Below, piece after piece: positions 8,353-18,129 of a stretch of 64,000 nucleotides of DNA (within the stretch, counting starts at the first letter, position 1; each line of letters starts with the position of its first letter). The DNA comes from Corynebacterium sp. TAE3-ERU16 (GTDB taxonomy: Bacteria > Actinomycetota > Actinomycetes > Mycobacteriales > Mycobacteriaceae). Both the position numbers and the translations under genes were made by a program. The DNA lies in NCBI RefSeq assembly GCF_019209935.1, contig NZ_JAHUTN010000001.1, forward strand, positions 310,001-374,000, read 5' to 3'. The notes under the pieces were generated by a model. It was not told the DNA's origin and made no database searches. It worked only from the letters and a program-made list of their open reading frames with translations.

Positions 8353-9834
8353 TCATCCCGGTACCGGAGGGGTTGTGGACGGAGGCATCCCGGACAGCGC
8401 GCCCAGTACCGCGGCGACCACCGCGCCACCGATCAGCCATCGGACGTGCCCGGCGCAGACCGCCCAGACGATCCAGCAGCAGCCGAGGATCACCCACGCG
8501 ACCCCGAGCCACCCGTCCGCCACCGGAACTCCTGCCAGGGGCAGTGAGGCGAGCAGGCGCGCGACCCCGTTGATCCACCGGGCGCACGGGACGATCAGGA
8601 GCAGCGGCAGCCCCGCGAGCCCCTCCCCGACGCCAGGTATCACGGCGAGAAGGGCGGCGACCAGACCGAGGACCGTCACCGGGGCGACCGCGGGCGCGGC
8701 GAGGACGTTCGCGGCCACGGACACCAGTGAGACCCGCCCGGCCATGACCGCGATGATCGGCATGGTCACCACATCCGCGGCGATCGCCACGGACACCGCA
8801 CGGATGACGACCGCCGGCCAGCAGGTCGCCGCGAGCGGGCGGTGGAACAACGGGTGCAGCGCCACGATTCCCGCGGTCGCGGCGACCGAGAGGGCGAAGC
8901 CGTACTCCACGGCCAGGTCACTGCGCCAGCACAGCAGCACGATCACCGCGAGGCACAGCGCGTGGACCGGTTCGGCGCGGGTGGACGCCACGACGGCCAC
9001 CAGCCCGACCATCCCGGTCGCCGCGGCGCGCAGCACGCTCGGTTCCGTCCCGACGAGGCTGACGAACCCGAGGAGGGCGACGACCGCGCCCGCAACCTGG
9101 ACGCGGGGACCGAGTCCGAGGGCGCGGACGAACAGAAAGACAGCGGTGGTGACGATCGCGACGTTCGATCCGCTGACCGCCGAGAGGTGCGACAGCCCGG
9201 TGTCGAGGTAGAGCCGGCGCTGTTCCTCCGACTGACCGCCGGTGTCCCCCAGCACCATTCCGCGGACCAGGCCGGCGGAGTCGGGGTCCAGCCACCGGGA
9301 GGTGGCGTCCACCAGTTCGGAACGGACGTGGCCGGCCAGTCGCTCCGCCCCCTCGGGCTCCCGCAGTCGGGTGATCGAGTGCGCGTCGAGGACCAGGGTG
9401 CCGACACCCGGGCGGTTGCCGGGCCCCACGTCCGCGGTCACCCGCACCACGGACCCGGCGGTCCCGACCGCGGCGTCGGGATCACGGACGAACACCGGGA
9501 GATCCGCCGGATACCCGTCGACCCGGAGGCGGAGCAGCCGGACACCGTCCCCCACGGATGCGGGTGCTGCGACGACCCGCCCCTCGACCGTGGCGCGGGC
9601 GACCGCATTCAACGGATACCGGTCGGCCGCGGCGACCCGTATCCGGGAGGTGACCACCGCGGCCGCCCCGCACCCCGTGATCAGCAGACCCTGCCCCGGA
9701 GCACGCACCGCCACGGCGATCAGCGCGCCGGCGGCGACGGGTACGATCCCCGCCGGCGTCGTCCGGGTCACCAGCACCACGGCGACCGCCATCCACACGA
9801 CGACGGCGGACGGCAGGAGCCGGAGCTCCGTCAC
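8353..9834 (-). CDS. comEC: ComEC/Rec2 competence-type membrane protein
   Basis: 493 residues with about ten hydrophobic segments. The N-terminal part matches the soluble OB-like domain of ComEC (DVGPGNRPGVG region) and the centre is the competence domain (SHLSAVSGSNVAIVTTAVF). In competent bacteria the family forms the DNA channel across the membrane. The C-terminal metallo-beta-lactamase-like domain of longer homologues is absent; the frame ends right after the last membrane segment. The GTG start overlaps the comEA stop as GTGA, so translation is coupled. Whether this organism is competent cannot be told. Confidence 0.9.
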   Translation of the reverse strand: MTELRLLPSAVVVWMAVAVVLVTRTTPAGIVPVAAGALIAVAVRAPGQGLLITGCGAAAVVTSRIRVAAADRYPLNAVARATVEGRVVAAPASVGDGVRLLRLRVDGYPADLPVFVRDPDAAVGTAGSVVRVTADVGPGNRPGVGTLVLDAHSITRLREPEGAERLAGHVRSELVDATSRWLDPDSAGLVRGMVLGDTGGQSEEQRRLYLDTGLSHLSAVSGSNVAIVTTAVFLFVRALGLGPRVQVAGAVVALLGFVSLVGTEPSVLRAAATGMVGLVAVVASTRAEPVHALCLAVIVLLCWRSDLAVEYGFALSVAATAGIVALHPLFHRPLAATCWPAVVIRAVSVAIAADVVTMPIIAVMAGRVSLVSVAANVLAAPAVAPVTVLGLVAALLAVIPGVGEGLAGLPLLLIVPCARWINGVARLLASLPLAGVPVADGWLGVAWVILGCCWIVWAVCAGHVRWLIGGAVVAAVLGALSGMPPSTTPPVPG

Positions 9835-10514
9835 AGGGAGACCAGTCCCTCGAGTCTGGCGAGCTTCGCCGGCCCGATGCCGGGTACCTCGACGAGATCC
9901 CCGACGGCGGTGAATCCGCCGTGTTCCGTGCGGTACGCGATGATCGCCGCACTGGTGGCCGCCCCCACCCCGGGAAGAGACTCGAGCTGCTCCGCGGTCG
10001 CCGAGTTCAGCGGGACCGGCATTCCCGGGCCCACCTCACCGGCCGCCGGAACGGGGGCGCCCGGTTCGGGGACCGTCAGCTGCATCCCGTCGACGAGGCG
10101 GGCGGCGAGGTTGATGTGCCGGGTGTCCGCGTCCGGCAGTGGCAGGGCTGCTGCCAGGGCGTCCGCCGCCCGACTTCCCGCGGGCAGTTCGTGGAGACCG
10201 GGGTTCTCCACCGCACCCACGACCGAGACCACGATCGACTCCTCCGCGGCCCCTTCCACGACCCGGACACCGTCCGGTACCTGCGCGGCGGTGACCACGG
10301 GCGGGGAGGAGGATGACCTGGAGACCGGTTGCGGGGGTTCCGGGGCCCGGAACACCAGCCATCCGAGGAGCAGGACGCCTACCGCGGCGAGCGCGATCAC
10401 CCCCTGCCGGAGTGTGACGTGGAGACGGGGACGGGGAAACGCGACGTCGAGGAGCTCCTCCTCACCGGTCGGATGGGTGAGTTCCGCGAGTCTTCGGGTT
10501 ATCCGCTGGCGCAT
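9831..10514 (-). CDS. comEA: ComEA-family DNA-binding protein
   Basis: 227 residues. A basic N terminus is followed by one transmembrane segment (GVIALAAVGVLLLGWLV), a linker, a SLBB-type domain (VVGAVENPGLHELPAGSR) and C-terminal twin helix-hairpin-helix motifs (LNSATAEQLESLPGVG and VPGIGPAKLARL) that bind DNA backbone. It should present external DNA to ComEC. The ATG at 10514 is chosen because upstream codons (frame open to 10829) are Arg-rich antisense-like sequence. Confidence 0.9.
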   Translation of the reverse strand: MRQRITRRLAELTHPTGEEELLDVAFPRPRLHVTLRQGVIALAAVGVLLLGWLVFRAPEPPQPVSRSSSSPPVVTAAQVPDGVRVVEGAAEESIVVSVVGAVENPGLHELPAGSRAADALAAALPLPDADTRHINLAARLVDGMQLTVPEPGAPVPAAGEVGPGMPVPLNSATAEQLESLPGVGAATSAAIIAYRTEHGGFTAVGDLVEVPGIGPAKLARLEGLVSL

Positions 10515-10591
10515 GCGACGAACCCTAGGCCGCCCCCGCCACCCGCGGAGACTCGGGCGCGGAGAGCTGTGCACAACCCCGTTCCCGGCGG

Positions 10592-11425
10592 CTAGTCGCC
10601 TGTGGAGAGCCCCCCGGTGAGCTCCGCGGCGTCCGCGGAGTAGACCATGGACACGGCGACCGCACCGGGGCCCGAGTGCACGGCGAGCACCGGATCCATG
10701 TCGACGATCATCAGCGTCGAACCCTCCGGCAGCCTCTCGGTGAGCATCTGCGCCAGGGCCCGGGCGGCCTCCCGGGCCTCGTGCTGCTGCACGGCGGCGA
10801 ACACGGGGGTGTCGCCGGTGTCGTGGCACGCCAGCTCAACGAGCTTCGCCAACCCCTTGGACTGGGTGCGGGTCTTGGCGAGGATCTCCAGCCGGCCGTC
10901 CTTCAGATGCAGGATGGGCCGGTTGGCCAGTCCGGTGGGTACGGTGGAGATCAGCTGCGTGGTGGTGGACAATCGACCGGATCTGCGGAGCTCGTCCATA
11001 CGGTGCACGTACAGCCACATGTCGCTGCGGTCCAGGACGTCGACGGCGGCGTCGTAGCAGGTCTCGAGGTCCGCACCGTCCTGCGCCAGCTTGGCCGCGG
11101 CCATGACCGCGGCCCCCACCCCCATCCCCATGGAGGAGGTGTCGACGACGCGGACCAGATCATCGTCGAACACGGCCGCCGCGGTCACGGCGTTGGACCA
11201 CGTGGAGGACAGTTCCTTGGACAGGTGAAGGGCGAGGACCCCCTCGTCCCCGCCGCGTTCCAGCTGCCTGGCGTAGATGGCCACCAGTTCCAGTGCCGAG
11301 AGCCCGGAGGTCGAGCTGTCCTTTCCGCTACGCATCATGTGCAGGTCGATGACGGTGATGTCCAGGTCATCGACGACGGCGTCAGGCAGGCAGGCCGCCG
11401 AATCTGTGACGACGCGTACGGGCAT
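10592..11425 (-). CDS. DegV family fatty-acid-binding protein
   Basis: 277 residues with the DegV fold: N-terminal VVTDSAACLPDAVV, the SKELSSTWSNA segment, VVDTSSMGMGVG and C-terminal MIVDMDPVLAVHSGPGAV. Family members bind a fatty acid and, in some bacteria (FakB), present it to a fatty-acid kinase; no FakA kinase is nearby. The ATG at 11425 has GTGAGGAG upstream. Its place between the phosphatase gene and comEA matches mycobacterial synteny. Confidence 0.9.
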   Translation of the reverse strand: MPVRVVTDSAACLPDAVVDDLDITVIDLHMMRSGKDSSTSGLSALELVAIYARQLERGGDEGVLALHLSKELSSTWSNAVTAAAVFDDDLVRVVDTSSMGMGVGAAVMAAAKLAQDGADLETCYDAAVDVLDRSDMWLYVHRMDELRRSGRLSTTTQLISTVPTGLANRPILHLKDGRLEILAKTRTQSKGLAKLVELACHDTGDTPVFAAVQQHEAREAARALAQMLTERLPEGSTLMIVDMDPVLAVHSGPGAVAVSMVYSADAAELTGGLSTGD

Positions 11426-11512
11426 GGGGATGAAGGCTCCTCACAGTGGCATTTCAGGTTTTTGTTCACCTAAACGTATCACCGGGGTTGGACCGGCTCC
11501 GAACCGGGGAGA

Positions 11513-12223
11513 TCAGGTCGCGGGGTAGTTGACTCCGGCGTTCCAGACGTCGAGGTACCAGCGGGCACGGGAGACGTTGTCCTGGGTGAAGACCGCCTCG
11601 GGCATGATCTGGTCCGCATCGCCGGGGGCGTCCCGGCTCCCCGGATGGAACGGGGGCCGGGCGGTGAGCTTCGCCCAGTGACAGTTGTCCGGCCCGTTGA
11701 GGATAGGCAGCTGCCCGGGGGCGATGTTGAGCAGCGAGGCCGTGAGCGCCTTCAGGGTTCCGCCGTGGGCGACGATGAGCACGGCGCCGGAGTCCCAGTC
11801 GTCGTATCTCGTCATGAGCTCGTCGACGACGGCTCGCGCGCGGACACCCACCTCAAGATGTGTCTCCCCGCCGGGCGGGGCCCAGTTGACGTCGCGGCGC
11901 CAGATGGCGCGCGCACCGGGGTGCGCGGCATCGACCTCGACGCTGGTCTTCTCCTGCCACTCCCCCAGGTCCGTCTCCCGGAGGCGACGGTCGGTCTCGA
12001 CGGGGAGGCCGAGAGCCTCGGCGAAAGGTGTCGCCGTGTCGTGCGCCCGGGTCAGGTCCGAGGACAGGATCCGGGTGATCCCGAAGGAACGGAGTGGCTC
12101 GACCACGGCACGGGCCTGGGCGCGCCCGATGTCGGACAGCGAGGAGTCGTAGTGCCCCTGCATCCGGCCCGTGGCGTTGTAGTCGGTCTGGCCGTGGCGG
12201 AGCAGGATCAGTCGGCGGGTCAC
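11513..12223 (-). CDS. gpgP: Histidine phosphatase, probable glucosyl-3-phosphoglycerate phosphatase
   Basis: 236 residues of the histidine phosphatase superfamily: LLRHGQTDYN holds the phospho-accepting His, and IVAHGGTLK the second catalytic His. The neighbouring rsfS and nadD place it where mycobacteria carry GpgP (Rv2419c), which makes glucosylglycerate for methylglucose lipopolysaccharide synthesis. The exact substrate is inferred from synteny. The GTG start overlaps the rsfS stop as GTGA. Confidence 0.82.
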   Translation of the reverse strand: MTRRLILLRHGQTDYNATGRMQGHYDSSLSDIGRAQARAVVEPLRSFGITRILSSDLTRAHDTATPFAEALGLPVETDRRLRETDLGEWQEKTSVEVDAAHPGARAIWRRDVNWAPPGGETHLEVGVRARAVVDELMTRYDDWDSGAVLIVAHGGTLKALTASLLNIAPGQLPILNGPDNCHWAKLTARPPFHPGSRDAPGDADQIMPEAVFTQDNVSRARWYLDVWNAGVNYPAT

Positions 12224-12687
12224 AGTTCGTTCGCGTCGGGTTCCTCCGACGCGAGCGGGATCTGGTCGATCGAGTCGACGGCACGGACGTCGACGTCGTT
12301 CGACCAGGTTTCCGGGCGTTCCGGGGTCTCGATGCCCTCCACCTCGATGAAGGGGCAGTCCCGCCAGAGGCGGTCCAGGCCGTAGAACTCGCGTTCCTCG
12401 GTGCGCTGGACGTGGACGACGATCTCGCCGTAGTCGAGGAGGGCCCAGCGGCCCTCGCGGACGCCTTCGCGGCGGATCGGCTTCGCGCCGACCTCCCGGA
12501 GTTTCTCCTCGACCTCGTCGACGATGGCGCCGACCTGGCGGTCCGTCGCCGCGGAGGCGATGACGAAACAGTCGGTGATGATGAGCTGACCGGACACGTC
12601 GATGACGGCGATCTCTTCAGCGAGCTTCTCCGACGCGGCCCGGGCGGCGACGGTGGCGAGCTTGATGGAGGCGGTGGTTGCAGGCAC
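12220..12687 (-). CDS. rsfS: Ribosome silencing factor
   Basis: 155 residues from a GTG at 12687 preceded by GGAAGAG. The frame is open to 12822, but the upstream part is not protein-like. The Iojap/RsfS core is clear: EEIAVIDVSGQLIITDCFVI, then WALLDYGEIVVHVQ and REFYGLDRLW. RsfS binds ribosomal protein L14 and blocks subunit joining when nutrients are short. An acidic tail follows the core. It is the middle gene of a nadD-rsfS-gpgP unit. Confidence 0.95.
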   Translation of the reverse strand: MPATTASIKLATVAARAASEKLAEEIAVIDVSGQLIITDCFVIASAATDRQVGAIVDEVEEKLREVGAKPIRREGVREGRWALLDYGEIVVHVQRTEEREFYGLDRLWRDCPFIEVEGIETPERPETWSNDVDVRAVDSIDQIPLASEEPDANEL

Positions 12688-12890
12688 AGGTTCTCTTCCG
12701 TGGGGATCTTCTATTTCTCGTGTGCGTACCCGGTTGAAAACAGGTCTCAACGTCGCGGGGATTGTCGCACGGATGCACACTCTCGAGTTCAAGTGTCCCA
12801 CGGTTTGCCCGTTACGGCACATTTCCTCGTGGTCACCCGAGTGGGAGGCGCAACTCTACCGCACCACCGGGTCCTCCCCGAATCGGGGTC

Positions 12891-13574
12891 TCAGGGGGTG
12901 GGGTCGAGGGCGTCGTCGGCTCCGCCCGGGCGGTAGAGCTGTCGTTTCGCGATGTACTGGACGATCCCGTCCGGAACGAGATACCAGAGGGGTCGGCCTT
13001 CGGCGGCGCGGGAGCGACAGTCCGTCGACGAGATGGACATCGCGGGGATCTCGATCAGGGACAGTCGTTTCCGGTGTATCTCGGGGAGGATGGCGTCATC
13101 GAGTTCGTAGCCGGGGCGGGTCACCCCGACGAATTCCGCGAGGGAGAACATCTCCTCCCAGTCCCGCCAGGTGACTATCTTCGCCAGTGCGTCGGCGCCG
13201 GTGATGAAGAACAGTTCGGCGGTGGGGAACTGTTTCCGCAGATCGCGCAGTGTGTCGACGGTGTAGGTCGCTCCCTCGCGGTCGATGTCGACCCGGGAGA
13301 CGGTGAACCGTGGGTTGGAGGCGGTCGCGATGACCGTCATCAGGTAGCGGTCCTCCGCCTCGCTGACCTCACGCCCGGCCTTCTGCCAGGGCTGCCCGGT
13401 GGGCACGTACACCACGAGATCGAGGTCGTGGAGGTCGGCGACCTCACTGCCCGCGACGAGGTGCCCGTTGTGGATCGGGTCGAAGGTGCCGCCCATGATC
13501 CCGATTCTCCGGGGCCCGGGCAGTGACCGGGCGTCACCCGCAGGGCTCCCGTGGTGTGGTGCGGAGGTGGTCAT
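12891..13574 (-). CDS. nadD: Nicotinate-nucleotide adenylyltransferase
   Basis: 227 residues. The nucleotidyltransferase signature [12 protein letters not shown] lies near residue 28, and ISSTDCRSR near the C terminus is the second ATP-binding motif (usually ISST.IR). The enzyme makes deamido-NAD from nicotinate mononucleotide and ATP. The start MTTSAPHHG at 13574 is chosen; the frame is open to 13709, but the added residues are low complexity. Gene order with rsfS and gpgP is conserved in actinobacteria. Confidence 0.95.
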   Translation of the reverse strand: MTTSAPHHGSPAGDARSLPGPRRIGIMGGTFDPIHNGHLVAGSEVADLHDLDLVVYVPTGQPWQKAGREVSEAEDRYLMTVIATASNPRFTVSRVDIDREGATYTVDTLRDLRKQFPTAELFFITGADALAKIVTWRDWEEMFSLAEFVGVTRPGYELDDAILPEIHRKRLSLIEIPAMSISSTDCRSRAAEGRPLWYLVPDGIVQYIAKRQLYRPGGADDALDPTP

Positions 13575-13635
13575 GGCGACAGATACTACCCGGCGGGACA
13601 CCCGGGCAGCGCCGGCCGCGCCCACGCAGGTCGGG

Positions 13636-14940
13636 TCAGGGCCGGGTCTGGCCGTCGCCGGTGAGCACCCACTTCGTGGTGGTGAGTTCGGGCAGCGCCA
13701 TCGGCCCACGGGCGTGCAGCTTCTGGGTGGAGATGCCGATCTCGGCGCCGAATCCGTACTGCTCGCCGTCGGTGAATGCGGTCGACGCGTTGACCATCAC
13801 CGCAGCCGAGTCGACACCGGCCACGAAGGCGTCAGCCGCCGTGATGGCGGTGGTGACGATGGCGTCGGTGTGTCCCGAGGACCAGCGGGCGATGTGCCCG
13901 ACCGCCCCGTCGACCCCGTCGACCACACCGACCGCGATGTCCATGGACAGGTACTCGTCCGACCAGTCCGCGTCGGTCGCGGGCTCGACGTCCGTGACAC
14001 CGAACGCGGCGAGTACGTCGACGTCGCCGTGGATCCGGACGCCGGCCCGCTGCAGGGCCTCGACGACGCGCAGCTTGTCGGCGTCGGGCAGAGCGGCGTC
14101 GAGGAGCACCGTCTCCGTGGCGTTGCAGACGCTCGGGCGCCGGGTCTTGCCGTTGATGACGATGGCGATGGCCTGATCCAGGTCCACCGCACCGTCGACG
14201 TAGACGTGGCAGTTGCCGGTCCCGGTCTCGATCGTGGGCACGGTGGCACCGGTGACGACGGCCTCGATCAGGCCGGCGCCGCCGCGCGGGATCACGAGAT
14301 CGACCAGACCACGGGCGGTGATGAGGTCCTGCACACTGTCGTGGGTCTCGCACGGCAGGAGCTGCACCGCCTCCCGCGGCAGCCCCTGCCGCGCGAGGAC
14401 GTCCTGCAGCACGTCGACGAGGGCGGTGTTGGAGTTGCGGGCGGACCGCGACCCGCGCAGGAGCGCGACGTTGCCGGACTTCAGGGCGAGGCCGAAGGCG
14501 TCGACGGTGACGTTGGGGCGGGCCTCGTAGACCATGCCCATCACCCCGAGCGGCACCCGGACCTGGCGCATCCGGATCCCGTTCGGGAGCGTCTTCCCGC
14601 CGGTGACGTCCCCGACCGGGTCCGGAAGGGCGGCGACCTGGCGCAGCCCACCGGCGATCCCGGCGATCCGGTCAGCGTCGAGGGCGAGCCGGTCGATGAG
14701 GGACTCGCTCATTCCGGCGTTCCGACCCGCGGCGATGTCGCGCGCGTTGGCCTCGAGCAGCTCCCCGGTGCGGGCGACGAGCGCGTCGGCCGCGGCCAGC
14801 AGGACCGCGTTCTTGGTGTCCGTCGTGGCCTGGGCGATGGTCCGTGCGGCGGCTTTCGCCGCGCGGGCCTTCGCCAGGACCTCCTCGCGTTCCCGTTGTC
14901 GGGGAGATGAGGTCGTGTCGGCGTTCTCAGCGGGGTTCAT
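13636..14940 (-). CDS. proA: Gamma-glutamyl phosphate reductase
   Basis: 434 residues of the aldehyde dehydrogenase superfamily. [10 protein letters not shown] carries the catalytic cysteine, and IPRGGAGLI and TGNCHVYVD are typical ProA segments. It reduces gamma-glutamyl phosphate with NADPH, the second step of proline synthesis; proB is 7.8 kb upstream on the same strand. In C. glutamicum only the hydroxyacid dehydrogenase gene separates them; here an AddAB-like pair is also present. The frame is open to 16233, but that is antisense to the next gene, and the ATG at 14940 is supported by an adjacent -10 box. Confidence 0.97.
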   Translation of the reverse strand: MNPAENADTTSSPRQREREEVLAKARAAKAAARTIAQATTDTKNAVLLAAADALVARTGELLEANARDIAAGRNAGMSESLIDRLALDADRIAGIAGGLRQVAALPDPVGDVTGGKTLPNGIRMRQVRVPLGVMGMVYEARPNVTVDAFGLALKSGNVALLRGSRSARNSNTALVDVLQDVLARQGLPREAVQLLPCETHDSVQDLITARGLVDLVIPRGGAGLIEAVVTGATVPTIETGTGNCHVYVDGAVDLDQAIAIVINGKTRRPSVCNATETVLLDAALPDADKLRVVEALQRAGVRIHGDVDVLAAFGVTDVEPATDADWSDEYLSMDIAVGVVDGVDGAVGHIARWSSGHTDAIVTTAITAADAFVAGVDSAAVMVNASTAFTDGEQYGFGAEIGISTQKLHARGPMALPELTTTKWVLTGDGQTRP

Positions 14941-14948
14941 GCCGCCGA

Positions 14949-14957
14949 ATCTTAGCA
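14949..14957 (-). promoter_or_regulatory. Extended -10 box of proA, likely leaderless
   Basis: On the minus strand TGC-TAAGAT spans 14957-14949, an extended -10 element ending eight bases before the proA ATG at 14940. Transcription would start at or beside the start codon. No ribosome-binding site is present, which agrees. Confidence 0.5.
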
Positions 14958-15153
14958 GCGCACAAGTATCCGTGGGAGGTGAATCGCCCCGGCGCGGGAT
15001 ACCCGCACCGGCCCCGGGGATGGAATTCGAACACCCCGTCGATCCGGAGCGGGGGTGTGCCCGGCCCGCCACTAGGCTCGTGGGCGTCGAGTCACCGTCC
15101 CCCGCCGCCCGAGGTGCAGACCCCGGAGGCGCAACGACAAGGATCCACACCGC

Positions 15154-18129
15154 ATGAGTGCAGACACCGTCGCAGCCCACCTCGCCGCCGCCATCGGGAA
15201 CGCCCGACGGGACGATCCCCTCCGCCCGGTGACGGTCATCTGCGGTCCCCGGGCCCGCGGCGACATCCTCGGGGAACTGACCGCGACCGGAACCGTTCTC
15301 GGGGTGACGGTCACCTCCTGCAGCGGGTACATCCTGGACAGGGCTGCGGAGCTGACGGAGGGGAAGGACGCGCGTCAGCTGCTCGACCGGTCCCGGATCA
15401 CCGGATCGGTCATGCGGCTGCTCACCGACACGGACAACGAGTTCGCGCGCCACGGTACCGCCGATCAACCCGCGACGCGGCGCGCACTGGTGACCATCGT
15501 GACGGAGCTCCTCGGCCTCCCGGAGCACCTGCAGGGGAACACCGACGGCCGGCTCCTGCCCGGCGCGTGCCTGGACATCGCACGCCGGGTGCGGGACCTG
15601 AATCCCGACTGTTTCACCTGGCAGGAAGCGTGTCGCCACGCCCTCACCCCAGCGCCGGACGGTGCCGCCGTCATCGTCGTCGATGTTCTGCCCGCGGATC
15701 CGGCGCAGCGGTGGTTCCTCGATCAGCTGAAGGCCACCCGTATCGACACCGTGACCGTCTCCACCGGTGCGCAGGACGGTCCCCGGCCTGTCGTGTGGTC
15801 CTGCAGCGACGAGAACGACGAGGTGATGCGGGCGGTCCGGCACATCCGGCGGCTCATCGCGGATGGTACCCCGCCGCACCGGATCGCCTGTGGGTGGTGC
15901 AGCCCGGACTACGGCCGCAGGCTCGCCGATGCCCTGCGTTCGGCATCGGTGCCGTTCACCGGGTTCTCGGATCTGCGGTGGTCGGACGCCCCGGAGATCC
16001 GCGCCCTGCTGCGCATTCTGGAGCTCGATCCGGACGATATGCCCCGCCGGGGGCTGGCCGCGGTCCTCGGAACAGGGGTCATCCGGAACCCGGCTGACGG
16101 CGCACCGGTCCGTCGGGATGCATTCGACCGGGCCACCCGACGAGCCCGACGCCTCGACACCGTCACGGACTGGGAGGCACTGGAGGAACCGGAAACGGAT
16201 CCGGGTGCTGTCCCGGGGGCGGACGAGGTACACCGGATCCGGCGGTGGGTCCTCTCCCTCCGCGACGACCTGGGCGGGTTGTGGGGTGCGACGTCCTGGG
16301 GCGGGTTCACGGAGGCCCTACGGGGTCTCGCGGGCGCCCATCTGCGCCCCGCGAGCGATCCGGAGAGCGCTGCGGCGCTGGCCACGATCAGCAGGGCCGT
16401 GGACGCGCTGGCGACGATGGGCACCCAGCTGCCGCAGTTCCGGACCGACCTGGCGACCGAACTGTTCGCCACCTTCTTCGACGAGCTCCAGCCGGTCGAG
16501 ACACCGGTGAACGGTATCTCGATCGGCGGGATCGACGATCTTCCCGGCAGGATCCTCGATGCCGTGATCATCCTCGGAGCCACGGAAGGTGCGCTGCCCG
16601 GTCCGGTGAACGAGTCCGGCGCCATCACCTTCGCACAGCGGGGCCAGACTCCGGAGGAGATCCAGAACGCACGCACCGAGGTCTTCCGGCGGGCGTGCGC
16701 CACCGCACCCGGACACGCGGTGATCAGCTACCCCCGCAGCCACTGCGACGGTTCCGGCGGCGTCGGCCGGTCCCGGCTCCTGGTCACCGAACCGACGCTG
16801 GTCTCCGGGGGCCTGGTCAGTTCCCTGTCCGGGGAGGGAGCGGACACCATTCCGGCGGACCCGCAGGAACTCCTGCTGTCGCAGATCCTCGCGGGTGGGA
16901 ATCCCGATCCGAGGATCCGCAGATCGGCGGACATCATCCGGGCCCGCGCCACCGGCGCCGCGGCAGGGGAACCCTTCAGCACCCACAACGGGTGGATCCC
17001 CGGGTTGACCACCGACCTGTTCGACCGGGAGCTCTCGGCGACAGCGTTGGAGAGCTATCCGGTCTCTCCCCTGACGTTCTTCATCGAGCGGGTCCTCGGC
17101 TGCCGGATTCTCGAGGACGCTCCCCCGGGAACCGGTATCGATCCCCGCGACCGGGGAACCGTCTACCACCGGATCTTCGAACTCTGGACCAGGGAGATCT
17201 GGCTGGACGCCGAGCCCCGGCCGGCCTGCGCCGCGGACGTCGACTGGGACGCGGCCCGGCGTCGCCTGGACGCCATCACCGATGAGCAGCTCACCGACAT
17301 GGCACCCACGTCCGGGGCCGGCGCCCGCTGGAACCTGTTCCGCTCCGAGGTTCACACCACGGTGGGTGCCTGGTTCGGGGAGGAACGCGCCGATGCCGTC
17401 GACGGGTGGGTGCCGGTCGGTGCCGAGCTCACCTTCGGCGGTGTGCACCACCGGGATGAGGGGGAGGCGGCGGCGCCGCTGGAGATCGCGCTACCGGGTG
17501 GGTCGGTGCTGAAGTTCCGCGGATCCATCGACCGGTTGGACTACCACCCCGCCCGCCGGATCCTCCGGATCACCGACTACAAGTCGGGCAGACAGCTCCA
17601 CTCGGGGAAGATCAACCAGGAGCACCCCACCGGCGAGAGGATCCTCCGGCTGCAGCTCGCCCTGTACGGCGCTGCGGTCCACGCCGCGCTCGACGCAGCG
17701 ACACCGCTCTTCGCCGACCTACGGGTGCCGGCACGGGCCGCGACCGGAGCTCCGCTGGTGGCGCTACCGGACCTCGACCCGCCCGGCATCGAGTCCCGGT
17801 ACCGGTTCTTCACCGACCGCACCCCGCAGGGGGAGACGCGAACGTCATCCATCACCGTCGACGACGGTGTGCTCGCACATCTCGTCGAGAAGCTCGGCGC
17901 CCTGCACTCGCTGATCGGCTCCGGGGTGTTCCCGCCCCAGAGCCGGACGGGAAACACCGGGGACATCCCCCGGCCGAACTATCTGCGGCTGGGTGCCGCG
18001 AACTACGACAGGGCCGCCGGGGCTCTGGCCGAGCGGGGATTCGATCCACTCCCCCTCGTCCCCGGCTACAACCCGTGGGACCACGCGAATGCCGGCACCA
18101 CCCCCACCGCAGACCTGGGGAAGCGGTGA
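15154..18129 (+). CDS. AddB-like PD-(D/E)XK nuclease/inactive helicase subunit
   Basis: 991 residues. The C-terminal third is a RecB-type nuclease: an RGSIDRLDY segment, then [10 protein letters not shown] with the Asp-x-Lys catalytic signature, then [10 protein letters not shown]. The N-terminal two thirds resemble the UvrD-like fold of AddB, but where AddB has a Walker A loop this protein reads [11 protein letters not shown], without GKT. The four cysteines that hold the iron-sulfur cluster in AddB are also missing: the YxxCPF position reads YPVSPL and no C-terminal CxxC exists. It is probably the structural and nuclease partner of the next gene in double-strand break end processing. ATG 15154 has AAGGA upstream. 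Confidence 0.85.
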   Translation: MSADTVAAHLAAAIGNARRDDPLRPVTVICGPRARGDILGELTATGTVLGVTVTSCSGYILDRAAELTEGKDARQLLDRSRITGSVMRLLTDTDNEFARHGTADQPATRRALVTIVTELLGLPEHLQGNTDGRLLPGACLDIARRVRDLNPDCFTWQEACRHALTPAPDGAAVIVVDVLPADPAQRWFLDQLKATRIDTVTVSTGAQDGPRPVVWSCSDENDEVMRAVRHIRRLIADGTPPHRIACGWCSPDYGRRLADALRSASVPFTGFSDLRWSDAPEIRALLRILELDPDDMPRRGLAAVLGTGVIRNPADGAPVRRDAFDRATRRARRLDTVTDWEALEEPETDPGAVPGADEVHRIRRWVLSLRDDLGGLWGATSWGGFTEALRGLAGAHLRPASDPESAAALATISRAVDALATMGTQLPQFRTDLATELFATFFDELQPVETPVNGISIGGIDDLPGRILDAVIILGATEGALPGPVNESGAITFAQRGQTPEEIQNARTEVFRRACATAPGHAVISYPRSHCDGSGGVGRSRLLVTEPTLVSGGLVSSLSGEGADTIPADPQELLLSQILAGGNPDPRIRRSADIIRARATGAAAGEPFSTHNGWIPGLTTDLFDRELSATALESYPVSPLTFFIERVLGCRILEDAPPGTGIDPRDRGTVYHRIFELWTREIWLDAEPRPACAADVDWDAARRRLDAITDEQLTDMAPTSGAGARWNLFRSEVHTTVGAWFGEERADAVDGWVPVGAELTFGGVHHRDEGEAAAPLEIALPGGSVLKFRGSIDRLDYHPARRILRITDYKSGRQLHSGKINQEHPTGERILRLQLALYGAAVHAALDAATPLFADLRVPARAATGAPLVALPDLDPPGIESRYRFFTDRTPQGETRTSSITVDDGVLAHLVEKLGALHSLIGSGVFPPQSRTGNTGDIPRPNYLRLGAANYDRAAGALAERGFDPLPLVPGYNPWDHANAGTTPTADLGKR

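Noticed and set aside
8842-10620. Plus-strand open frame of 592 codons
   Set aside because: Antisense to comEC and comEA, which are well supported.
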